A stretch of 12,932 nucleotides of DNA, from positions 1-12,932 of the forward strand of contig CALCJG010000455.1 in the NCBI GenBank assembly GCA_937967705.1, in the 5' to 3' direction. A program made the position numbers and the translations under genes. The notes beneath the pieces are model-generated. The model made no database searches, was not told the origin of the DNA, and saw only the letters and a program-made list of their open reading frames with translations. This document shows, piece after piece, positions 6,669-12,932 of the stretch (position 1 is the stretch's first letter; every line of letters begins with the position of its first letter). The DNA is from an uncultured Spirochaetia bacterium. Lineage in GTDB: Bacteria > Spirochaetota > UBA4802 > JAGODF01.

Positions 6669-7793
6669 ATGGCAAAATTGAAGGACAACGTTGATAAAAG
6701 TAAAACATCCGGAGGAGCGGATAAGAAAACCGCCGGTAAAGGGAAGAAAACTTCCCCGGAAAAAACCCCTGCGGAAAAAACGGAGATATCCTCCATTAAG
6801 AAACTGAATCCGGTGGCGCTCATCCTGGCGGGCTATGACAAACCGGACGCAAAGACCAGGCGTCAAAAGCAGAAGGAACTGGAAGAGGCGTATGACGGTG
6901 ATGTGATCTACATGGGGAAGAACAAGTTCCTCTATGACCTGGGAGGTCAGCCGGTCATCAAGTATGTACTGGATGCGGTGTTCAACGCCCGGAAGGGGGG
7001 CAGGCGGATTTACGAGACCATTTACCTCTACAACAACATCAAGGACATGCAGGCCGCCATTGACCTGAAGGCCTATCCCAACCTGGTGCTTAAGCAGATG
7101 ACCAAGTCCGTCGGCGGCCACTGGAGAGATTTCTACTTCAATCATCTGGAGTACGGTCAGAGGGTTGATGTCTTCTTCGGAGATACGCCCCGGATTACTT
7201 CCGGGGATGTGGAATGGATACATGGGGAATACAACAAGATCCTGAACACCAAACGGGATCATCGCGGCGTTCTCATCAACAAGATTTTCAGCGTCGTGGA
7301 TTACGCGGACATGGAGGACAACTGGCTTCCCCACAGGATCAAGTTCATCAAGGTGGGGAAAAACCGCGGTAAGCTCAGAAGCTTTGTGGGTTTTGAGGAC
7401 TGCGAATCCCGGGTGGGAAATTCCTGCGGGATTTACAAGCATCCGGGCATCGATAAAATCGCCGAATACGAAGTTCTGAGCCTGATGTACAATATGCGCA
7501 AGGCTCTCACTCCCAATATCTTCTCGAGGATTCTTTTTTATCTGTGGAAGACGAAGAATTTTTCCGTCGTGAGGCAGATCAAGAATCATTGCTTGCGGGA
7601 AGAGGATATGCTGAGCGCCCTGATCGATGTGGTTTCCAATGTGTTCAAAATCAGCATGGATGAATACGCAGGGGCGGTATTTCATATCAGGAAAAATGCT
7701 TCCCGATGGGAGAACGACATCGACGGTCCCAAAGACCTGGAGGCCTTCCGGAAAAAGTATGAGGAGATGGGCTTCCCGAGCCGGAAGAACTAA
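6669..7793 (+). CDS. MobA-like nucleotidyltransferase-fold (GT-A) protein with lysine-rich N-terminal tail
   Basis: I place the start at ATG 6669 (weak GAGAGA upstream), giving 374 residues. An in-frame TTG at 6579 would add 30 residues but coincides with a TTGACA string and lacks a ribosome binding site. Residues 1-46 are low-complexity, rich in Lys, Thr, Ser, Gly and Pro, and probably disordered. The globular part begins with NPVALILAGYDKP (47-59), the position of the NTP-binding loop of MobA/GlmU-type nucleotidyltransferases, although the usual GG and second basic residue are altered. YDLGGQPVIKYVLDAV (89-104) matches the 'kpl..gkpli.yvl' segment, GDTPRITSGDVEW (171-183) the metal-binding GD region, and DIDGPKDLEAF (350-360) the C-terminal D.D.p.Dl motif. 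A sugar- or cofactor-nucleotidylyltransferase role is inferred; the substrate is unknown. Its stop overlaps that of the convergent WD40-caspase gene. Confidence 0.8.
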   Translation: MAKLKDNVDKSKTSGGADKKTAGKGKKTSPEKTPAEKTEISSIKKLNPVALILAGYDKPDAKTRRQKQKELEEAYDGDVIYMGKNKFLYDLGGQPVIKYVLDAVFNARKGGRRIYETIYLYNNIKDMQAAIDLKAYPNLVLKQMTKSVGGHWRDFYFNHLEYGQRVDVFFGDTPRITSGDVEWIHGEYNKILNTKRDHRGVLINKIFSVVDYADMEDNWLPHRIKFIKVGKNRGKLRSFVGFEDCESRVGNSCGIYKHPGIDKIAEYEVLSLMYNMRKALTPNIFSRILFYLWKTKNFSVVRQIKNHCLREEDMLSALIDVVSNVFKISMDEYAGAVFHIRKNASRWENDIDGPKDLEAFRKKYEEMGFPSRKN

Positions 7794-10700
7794 TACCCCT
7801 CCGAGAGGGGGAAGGAAAACTTCTGGTAGAGGTTGTCTCGGTCGATGACCGGGTGCTGGCGGCCGCCGCTCATCCCCGGAACTGTTTCTTTCAGGTATCG
7901 CTTGAGTTCCTCCAGGGATACCTGTCCGTCCTCGTTGAAATCCGCCAGGCCCGCAAGGGCGTCCAGCAGGGATTCCGTGAATATCCCGTTTCTGAAATCA
8001 TCACTTTCATAGGAAAACTCGTTGCCCTCCGACGAGGATATGACCACAGCACCGGACCTTCGGTAAAGGTCATTGAAGATGTATCTCTCTTTCTGGAGCA
8101 GATAGGGTCTCCGGCTCCGCCCTTTTTTCAGAACCGCCGATAATGCCCTGCTGGTACGGGCCTGTATCCTCCGACCATCCTTTTTTATCCGATAGGGCCT
8201 TTCCAGGGATTCGTCGTACTCGCCGGATTCGCAGGTGTCCATGAGGAAGAGTTTTTTCCGAGGGGAGATTCCCTGCAACAGGCTCTCCAAAAGCTCAAAA
8301 CTGGCCGCTGTCTGCGGGAGTTTATCGAGGTCGGTATTGTGCGTGAGAAAGTAATAGGCCGCCCTGTCGTCTGCTGCGTGAAGGCCGTGGCCGGCAATGA
8401 AGAGGACCACGGTGTCATCCACCCCGGCGGTGGCGAGGAGTTTTCGCGCCTTCTGAATGGTCTCCGGCGTGACCGCCCGATCGGTGAAGGTATGGATGTA
8501 CGCTTCGGTATAATAGGGCTTCATGCTCCGGAAGGCTTCGGCCAGGTCAAGGGCGTCCTGTGCCGCGTATTTCAGGTTGAGACGGGAGTCCCGGTACTGC
8601 GAGATGCCGAAGCCCAGAAAGTAGAGACGTCCCGGTCCCGTTTCCTTGCGTTCCGCATAGAGGAAGGGACGAAAGGATTCCGCCCCCGCAGCGTTGAGGC
8701 AGCTCACCTCGATCTTATTTCTCCCTCCGGAAAGTTCTATCTTTTCGGTGAGGGTGACGTCTTGCCCGGAAATCTCCCGGCCGTAGGCCCCGTAGAGGGG
8801 GACGTCGTTGACGTAGAGGTTGTATCGCAGGAGAGGGCTCTTCCCCGCCTTCAGGCGAAACCTGAGGGTATAATGGGTTCCCTCCGGTTTTCCCTCGATG
8901 ATTTTCGCTGTGGGCAGATCCCAGGCCGCTGAGGCGCCTGCGGGAGTGCCTGCTTTTTTTAGCCTCAGGAGATGCTGCTCCCGCAGATATTTCAGCATGA
9001 GCCGGTCTGTGTTTCCGAGCCGTTCCAGGAGCAGGTCGGGTCGGTTGTTCCGGAGGGCAAACTGATCCACTCCAAAAGCGGTAAATCCCTTTACCATGGC
9101 GATCAGCCCACCCCCCTCAGGGGAGCAGTCAAAGAGCCCCTCTTGGGAATAGATCATCCAGTCCTTCCCGGAGGTGATGAGAGCAGTATAGTTCGGCTCT
9201 GACCCCGGGGCTGTCAGGCGCCATACCTTGAGGCTGTTATCCGATGAGGCCGTGAGAAGCCGGAGGGAATCGGGGGTGAAGGCGATTTTCAGAAGCGTGT
9301 CGTGATGGGCGCGGAACCGCTTCACTAATGTACCCCCTGCCGCCTTCCAGAGACAGACGGTGCCGTCCCAGGAACCGCTGGCTATGTATTTGCCGTCCGG
9401 GCTATAGGTCAAGCAGCGGACCCAGTTCCTATGTCCTCTCAGGGGCTGCAGGGGTTTTCCGTCGCCGGCATTCCAGATGCGGATTTCCGTGTTTTCCAGT
9501 CCCGTGGCGATGTGACGACCGTCGGGACTCACAGCAAGACTTTTAATGCCCCATTGGCGAAGGAGGAATCCCTTGCGGGGATAATCCCGGTCGATGTCGT
9601 AGAGAAGCAGGGACTGCACGGGATCGAATTTTCCTTCACCGCTTATAACCACCGCCAGCCGCCTGCCGTCGGGGAAAAAGACCGCCAGATCGGCGTAGGG
9701 TGCGGGGATTTTCAGACGCCTTATGAGGGTGCCCTGATCGGTGTTCCAGAGTTTGAGAATGCTTTTTTCCGAAAGCGTGAGCAGGGAATTCCCGTCAGGG
9801 CTGAAGGCGATAAAACGGAGATCCGCCAGCCGGGCCCGGGTGCTTTTCAATATCTTCCCTTTCTTGACATCCCAAAAGGTGAGATTTTTATTGAGGGAAA
9901 CCCCGGCCAGGGTCTTGCCATCGGGGCTGAAGGCGAGGTTTTCATTAAACGGCGTGAGCCCCCGGTCCCACCCTTCGATGGTGCGGGTTATGTATCCCTC
10001 CCGGATATCCCAGAGGCGCAGGCTGTTCCTTTCCGTACCGCAGACGCCCCGAAGGCCATCGGGGCTGAAGGCGGCTGCTTCCACGTAGCGGGGGCTTCCC
10101 TTAAGAGAACGGTCCTGTTTCCCGGACAGGTCCCAGAGGCGGAGGGCCCCGTCATCAACGCTGCTGATGAGATACTTTCCGTCAGGAGTGAAACAGAGAG
10201 CGCCAATCTCCCCGCCCTTGCCCCGAAGGATCGAAAAGGTCGATCCGTCTTCTGTGCGCAGGAGGGCCAGAGAGGTTTTATCCGCTGGGACCGCCGCATA
10301 ACGGCCATCGGGGCTCAGGGCAGCCGCGTTGACATAGTAACCCGATCCAGTCCACTGGCGATAGACCCGCCGGGGGTACCATGCTCCCACGGTCCATACC
10401 GGTTCCCCCCGGGGAATCTTCCATAGCGTTGCCGTGTCATCCCAGGAGGCGCTCAGGAGGAATCTACCATCGAAGCTGAACTGCAGGGATTTTATATCAG
10501 CGCCATGGCCGGAAATGATTTTACTCAGAGACCAGGAGCCCGTGTCCCAGAGGCAGATATCGCCCCCGGAGGAACCGCTGGCGAGATACCTGCCGTCGGG
10601 GTTGAAGGCAAGGCATTCCACCGCTCTGCCGGGCCTGTTCAGGGTCTGGATGATTTTACCGGATGAGGCTTCCCGAACCAGGATGATGTGATTCTCAGAA

Positions 10701-11197
10701 CCGCTGACGAGGAATTTCCCGTCGGGGCTGAAAGCTACAGAGCGAACAGGAGCCTTGTGGTCCCTGAGAATCCGAATCGTGGAGCCGTCTGTCACGTTGA
10801 GGACCACCACCTCGTTATACCAGGAACTGACGGCCAGTCGCTCTCCATTGGGGCTTAGGGACATGCCCGTAATCCATTTGACCCGGCCCGAGAGACTGCG
10901 AAGGAGAATACCGTCCTCTATGCGCCATATTTTAATGGTGTGGTCTATGGATCCTGTCACGAGGAATTTCCCGTCGGGGCTCACGGCCAGGGCCTTAACC
11001 GCCCTGTGATGTCCCCTCTGTATCACCATCTCCCTTTTTGTCCCGCGCTCCATGCGGGCGTAATCGATGCGGGGCAGCGGTTTGGGAGTCCGGATGAGGG
11101 GCCTGTCGGAACTCTCTCCCAGAGAGGCACAGCCGAAGAATAGAACAGAAAGAAGAATATAAATAAGCGCTTTGAAGATTATTTTAATTAATGCCAT
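7790..11197 (-). CDS. Lipoprotein with 14 WD40 repeats, C14 caspase-like domain and EF-hand
   Basis: I choose ATG 11197 (1135 residues). It opens directly on a lipoprotein signal: a basic then hydrophobic segment and LFFGC with C23 as lipidation site, so the protein is probably anchored outside the cytoplasmic membrane. An upstream in-frame ATG (11278) lies inside a hairpin and would bury the signal. Residues about 63-661 form 14 WD40 repeats (repeated SPDGK..asgs....i.lWd), enough for two seven-bladed propellers. DWMIYSQEGLFDCS and FGVDQFALRNNRPDLLLERLG follow, a linker typical of WD40-caspase proteins, then an Ig-like strand-rich region (about 775-840). The caspase-like peptidase C14 domain spans about 857-1078, with catalytic H937 (IAGHG) and C989 (MDTCESGE). 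Residues 1086-1097 (DFNEDGQVSLEE) are a complete EF-hand loop, so calcium control is plausible. Basic residues after the catalytic Cys could be a processing region. The substrate is unknown. Confidence 0.92.
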   Translation of the reverse strand: MALIKIIFKALIYILLSVLFFGCASLGESSDRPLIRTPKPLPRIDYARMERGTKREMVIQRGHHRAVKALAVSPDGKFLVTGSIDHTIKIWRIEDGILLRSLSGRVKWITGMSLSPNGERLAVSSWYNEVVVLNVTDGSTIRILRDHKAPVRSVAFSPDGKFLVSGSENHIILVREASSGKIIQTLNRPGRAVECLAFNPDGRYLASGSSGGDICLWDTGSWSLSKIISGHGADIKSLQFSFDGRFLLSASWDDTATLWKIPRGEPVWTVGAWYPRRVYRQWTGSGYYVNAAALSPDGRYAAVPADKTSLALLRTEDGSTFSILRGKGGEIGALCFTPDGKYLISSVDDGALRLWDLSGKQDRSLKGSPRYVEAAAFSPDGLRGVCGTERNSLRLWDIREGYITRTIEGWDRGLTPFNENLAFSPDGKTLAGVSLNKNLTFWDVKKGKILKSTRARLADLRFIAFSPDGNSLLTLSEKSILKLWNTDQGTLIRRLKIPAPYADLAVFFPDGRRLAVVISGEGKFDPVQSLLLYDIDRDYPRKGFLLRQWGIKSLAVSPDGRHIATGLENTEIRIWNAGDGKPLQPLRGHRNWVRCLTYSPDGKYIASGSWDGTVCLWKAAGGTLVKRFRAHHDTLLKIAFTPDSLRLLTASSDNSLKVWRLTAPGSEPNYTALITSGKDWMIYSQEGLFDCSPEGGGLIAMVKGFTAFGVDQFALRNNRPDLLLERLGNTDRLMLKYLREQHLLRLKKAGTPAGASAAWDLPTAKIIEGKPEGTHYTLRFRLKAGKSPLLRYNLYVNDVPLYGAYGREISGQDVTLTEKIELSGGRNKIEVSCLNAAGAESFRPFLYAERKETGPGRLYFLGFGISQYRDSRLNLKYAAQDALDLAEAFRSMKPYYTEAYIHTFTDRAVTPETIQKARKLLATAGVDDTVVLFIAGHGLHAADDRAAYYFLTHNTDLDKLPQTAASFELLESLLQGISPRKKLFLMDTCESGEYDESLERPYRIKKDGRRIQARTSRALSAVLKKGRSRRPYLLQKERYIFNDLYRRSGAVVISSSEGNEFSYESDDFRNGIFTESLLDALAGLADFNEDGQVSLEELKRYLKETVPGMSGGRQHPVIDRDNLYQKFSFPLSEGY
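10707..10981 (-). repeat. Near-identical DNA repeats inside the WD40 coding region
   Basis: Positions 10707-10729 and 10959-10981 are identical over 23 bases. They encode the SPDGKFLV strand of blades 1 and 3. Shorter variants centred on CCGTCGGGGCTGAA recur across most blades. This points to blade duplication with fairly recent homogenisation. Confidence 0.7.
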
Positions 11198-11203
11198 GCT
11201 GTG

Positions 11204-11232
11204 AAGATAGCGGGAGGTTGATGTTACGTCAA
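11204..11232 (-). promoter_or_regulatory. Promoter giving a leaderless WD40-caspase mRNA
   Basis: On the minus strand TTGACG (11232-11227), a 17-bp spacer and TATCTT (11209-11204) are followed by six bases and then the ATG (11197-11195). No Shine-Dalgarno sequence precedes the ATG. The geometry matches the promoter at 5042-5070 exactly. The -10 box is 4/6. Confidence 0.5.
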
Positions 11233-11245
11233 TGCTTTTTGGGGA

Positions 11246-11286
11246 TTCCGGGGAGTCCGGGACGGGCCGGAGGGACATCCCCGGAA
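11246..11286 (-). terminator. Strong GC-rich hairpin between the FlgM-like and WD40-caspase genes
   Basis: TTCCGGGG (11246-11253) and CCCCGGAA (11279-11286) form a perfect 8-bp outer stem. TCCGG (11256-11260) and CCGGA (11267-11271) form an inner stem with a 6-nt loop. It starts 4 bp after the FlgM-like stop. It lacks a downstream T-run on the minus strand, so it may be a weak terminator or a 3'-end stabiliser. Confidence 0.5.
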
Positions 11287-11290
11287 GGTA

Positions 11291-11680
11291 TTATCCCAGG
11301 AGATGAGTCAAGAGCTTAACGGCCGTGGTGTTGAGCATGGCCTCGCTTTCAAAGTTGAATCGGCCCTCTTCCATCTGATTTTTGATCTGATTGATCTTTT
11401 CCGACCGGTAAAGGCCTCTCAAGTCGCCATCCTTGAAATCGATGATCTTGCGAAGTACCTCGGCGTATTTCTCCGCCGTTTTGCTCAGGATGCCTCTCTC
11501 TTCCCTGGCCGCTCTTTCGGTTTCGAAGCGTTTCCGGGCTTCCGGAGAGATGTTGAGGACATCGGCTCCTCCCTCGTTGCGGGAGAAATAGCTTTTGTAC
11601 TCCCCTGCCGCGTTATTTAGGGCATTATCCTGCCTGACGCTCTTGGGCACTGTGATCTCGGGAAATTGATAAATCTTCAT
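11291..11680 (-). CDS. FlgM-like protein (candidate anti-sigma-28 factor)
   Basis: The 129-residue product starts at ATG 11680 with a perfect GAGGAGG five bases upstream. The resemblance to FlgM has two parts: GADVLNISPEARKR (38-51), like the conserved 'D.v.iS..A' segment, and the C-terminal SEKINQIKNQMEEGRFNFESEAML (93-116), like the FlgM 'ekv..ik..i..G.Y.vd.e.ia' region that binds sigma-28 (FliA). The protein is hydrophilic with a central charged helix, as expected of a largely unfolded secreted regulator. At 129 residues it is longer than the usual 90-100. Regulation supports the call: the exact sigma-28 -10 octamer GCCGATAA lies about 47 bases upstream, and flgM is a sigma-28 target in enteric bacteria. 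A hairpin sits next to the ribosome binding site. No other flagellar gene with clear homology is adjacent, so the identity remains probable, not proven. Confidence 0.62.
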   Translation of the reverse strand: MKIYQFPEITVPKSVRQDNALNNAAGEYKSYFSRNEGGADVLNISPEARKRFETERAAREERGILSKTAEKYAEVLRKIIDFKDGDLRGLYRSEKINQIKNQMEEGRFNFESEAMLNTTAVKLLTHLLG

Positions 11681-11692
11681 GGCAACCTCCTC

Positions 11693-11716
11693 GGTATCCC
11701 TGAACTCTGGGATACC
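11693..11716 (-). promoter_or_regulatory. Perfect hairpin in the FlgM-like leader, abutting the ribosome binding site
   Basis: GGTATCCC (11693-11700) and GGGATACC (11709-11716) are perfectly complementary with an 8-nt loop. One base separates the stem from the GAGGAGG ribosome binding site (11686-11692). With the predicted start of transcription near 11719, the mRNA would begin almost directly with this stem. It could stabilise the transcript, bind a regulator or control translation. Confidence 0.65.
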
Positions 11717-11726
11717 TGCACTACTA

Positions 11727-11751
11727 TTATCGGCAGCTTTAAGAAATTTTA
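11727..11751 (-). promoter_or_regulatory. Sigma-28 (FliA)-type promoter
   Basis: On the minus strand the octamer GCCGATAA (11734-11727) is an exact match to the sigma-28 -10 consensus. TAAAATTT (11751-11744) is close to the -35 consensus TAAAGTTT. The spacer is 9 bp rather than the usual 11, which lowers confidence in the -35 element. Confidence 0.6.
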
Positions 11752-11792
11752 TCCTTTTTTTTGAAAAATTGGGGATTTTTTCGATTATACAG

Positions 11793-11943
11793 GGGGTCAG
11801 AGCCTTCTCCAGGGAGTGGTTAGAGAGGAATCGAGTAAAAGCAAAATCGTCATCGTGAGAAAGGGGTCAGAGCCTCCCGTGAAGGGGAAAACCGGGGGAT
11901 TAGAGTATAATGTCCTTAAATATGAAAAAAGGGGTCAGAGCCT
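11793..11943. repeat. Three direct copies of GGGGTCAGAGCCT in non-coding DNA
   Basis: Identical 13-mers lie at 11793-11805, 11863-11875 and 11931-11943, spaced 70 and 68 bases. Copies 2 and 3 share further similarity downstream (AGCCTC, then a CG..GAAAAC pattern). A-rich tracts precede copies 2 and 3. The motif resembles short intergenic repeats that I associate with REP/IS200-type (Y1 transposase) elements, but no transposase is present. The 281-bp gap 11681-11961 holds only these repeats and the FlgM-like gene's control region. Confidence 0.7.
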
Positions 11944-11961
11944 CACGGAAAACCCATCAAA

Positions 11962-12882
11962 TCAGGGGATATTTTCCTTGATAAAGGCCCCCATCCTTGC
12001 GATGGCCGTTTTCCCCTCGGGAATATAATGCGCCAGGGCCTGAAAAACATGTATCATCCCGGGCCATATCTCCAACCGAACGGGAGTGCCGGCTGTCTCC
12101 GCCTTGCGGGCGGCCCTGCGCGAATCATCCAGTAAAATCTCTTCACTCCCCGCCTGAAGGAGCAGGGGCGGCAGCTGGGAGAAATCGCCGTAGAGGGGAG
12201 AGACCGCTGGCTTCTGCAATTCCTCTTCCCGGGCGTAGAGACGGGCATAACCCGCGATCTGATGGGGCCTCAGCAGGGGGTCTCTGCCTGCCATTCCCCT
12301 TATCGAGTTTCCGGTTGCGTAGAGGTCGGTCCAGGGGGACAGACAGACTGCGCAGGCGGGGAGGGGGATGTTACGGTCCCGGAGGGTCTGCAGAAGGGCC
12401 AGGGTCAATCCGCCCCCGGCGGAATCTCCCAGGACCCCCAGCCGTGAGGGTTTGATGCCGCTCTTCAACAGCCATCGGTAGGCGGTCAGGGCATCCTCCA
12501 GGGCGGCAGGGTGGGGATGTTCCGGAGCCAGCCGGTAATCCAGGGACAGGACCCGCGAACCGGACGCATCGGAGATACGCCGCACCAGATCCCGGTGGGT
12601 GGCGGGTGAACAGAAGACATATCCCCCGCCGTGAAGATAGAGGAGGGTCCGTCTCTCTTCGAGGCCATCTCTCCAGAGCCACTCGCCCGGGACGCCCCCC
12701 GCTGACACCTCCTCATGATGATAGCCCCGGGGCACTCTGATTCTGAGGGCCGCATAACCCTCTATCCTTTTTCTGGTTTTCAGGTAATTTGAGGCCTTGA
12801 CCCGAAAGCTTACGAGACGAATGAGGAGTTTCAGCAGGGAGAGTTTCAGCATGATTGGGTTCCGTTTGAATTTATTTCTCAT
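11962..12882 (-). CDS. HSL-family alpha/beta hydrolase (esterase/lipase, GDSAG type)
   Basis: With start ATG 12882 the product has 306 residues, usual for bacterial hormone-sensitive-lipase-type (family IV) esterases. YLHGGGYVF (about 82-90) is the oxyanion-hole HGGG motif and LGDSAGGG (about 151-158) the nucleophile elbow with catalytic Ser about 154. GMIHVF contains the catalytic His (about 278). The acid position, usually DPLxD, reads EILLDD here, so Glu about 248 or a following Asp would serve. YRLAPEHPHPAALEDA and SPWTDL are other family hallmarks. Alternative starts are ATG 12927 (adds 15 residues across a TTGACT string at 12909-12904) and ATG 12852; none has a good ribosome binding site. 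The N-terminus (MLKLSLLKLLIRLV) is hydrophobic and may bind membrane or form a cap helix. Substrates are probably short- to medium-chain esters. Confidence 0.88.
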   Translation of the reverse strand: MRNKFKRNPIMLKLSLLKLLIRLVSFRVKASNYLKTRKRIEGYAALRIRVPRGYHHEEVSAGGVPGEWLWRDGLEERRTLLYLHGGGYVFCSPATHRDLVRRISDASGSRVLSLDYRLAPEHPHPAALEDALTAYRWLLKSGIKPSRLGVLGDSAGGGLTLALLQTLRDRNIPLPACAVCLSPWTDLYATGNSIRGMAGRDPLLRPHQIAGYARLYAREEELQKPAVSPLYGDFSQLPPLLLQAGSEEILLDDSRRAARKAETAGTPVRLEIWPGMIHVFQALAHYIPEGKTAIARMGAFIKENIP

Positions 12883-12932
12883 ACAGGAACGTCCCCGGAA
12901 AAAAGTCAAGGGAAAAGGAGCAGGCAAAAAGA

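Noticed and set aside
6531..7685. 384-residue ORF on the minus strand opposite the nucleotidyltransferase-like gene
   Set aside because: It is the antisense shadow of a plus-strand gene with clear motifs; its translation shows no family motifs and it has no ribosome binding site.
9431..10426. 331-residue plus-strand ORF
   Set aside because: It lies wholly opposite the WD40 coding region and its repeated composition mirrors the blades.
11198..11278. 27-residue upstream extension of the WD40-caspase protein from ATG 11278
   Set aside because: The extension spans the hairpin and the promoter, and it would hide the lipoprotein signal that begins at ATG 11197.
11793..11943. CRISPR array
   Set aside because: The shared unit is only 13 bases with three copies and no cas genes, and spacer lengths are too long for the repeat size.
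11816..12028. 70-residue plus-strand ORF in the repeat region
   Set aside because: It crosses two repeat copies and the hydrolase 3' end, with no ribosome binding site or motif.

Overview
The window is GC-rich bacterial DNA, with genes close together on both strands. It looks like part of a spirochaete chromosome, for example a free-living Spirochaetaceae-type anaerobe, but no rRNA or marker gene settles this. The lineage guess rests on four things: a clostridial-type CoA-transferase, two proteins with flagellar resemblance (FlgM-like and FliG-like), a WD40-caspase lipoprotein, and a bacterial cereblon-type CULT protein. A deltaproteobacterium is the main alternative.

Layout. (1) 2-1156 (+): a 5'-truncated butyrate/4-hydroxybutyrate-type CoA-transferase, closed by a clear intrinsic terminator. 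(2) 1406-3798 (+): a two-TM zinc-ribbon protein, then a small acidic protein translationally coupled (ATGA overlap) to a 492-residue protein with faint FliG-like repeats. (3) 3947-5514: an orphan radical SAM enzyme (-) and, divergent from it, a single-domain CULT (cereblon thalidomide-binding-domain) protein (+) with complete zinc and tri-tryptophan sites. (4) 5578-6360 (-): a PaaI-type hotdog thioesterase followed by a small unknown protein. (5) 6669-7793 (+): a nucleotidyltransferase-like (MobA-like GT-A) protein with a lysine-rich N-terminal tail. (6) 7790-11197 (-): a giant lipoprotein with 14 WD40 repeats, a caspase-like protease domain and an EF-hand. Its stop codon overlaps that of the previous gene. 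(7) 11291-11680 (-): a FlgM-like protein behind an exact sigma-28 -10 octamer and a 5' hairpin. (8) About 11790-11943: non-coding DNA with three copies of GGGGTCAGAGCCT. (9) 11962-12882 (-): an HSL-family alpha/beta hydrolase.

The most notable observations are the bacterial cereblon-like protein and the calcium-site caspase/WD40 lipoprotein. Both genes seem to be leaderless: each has a TTGAC[A/G]-N17--10 box ending exactly 6 nt before an ATG that lacks a Shine-Dalgarno sequence. Most genes here look like independent units rather than one pathway. No CRISPR array, tRNA, rRNA, intact transposase or complete new multi-gene system is visible. All family assignments come from reading motifs by eye; no database search was run.
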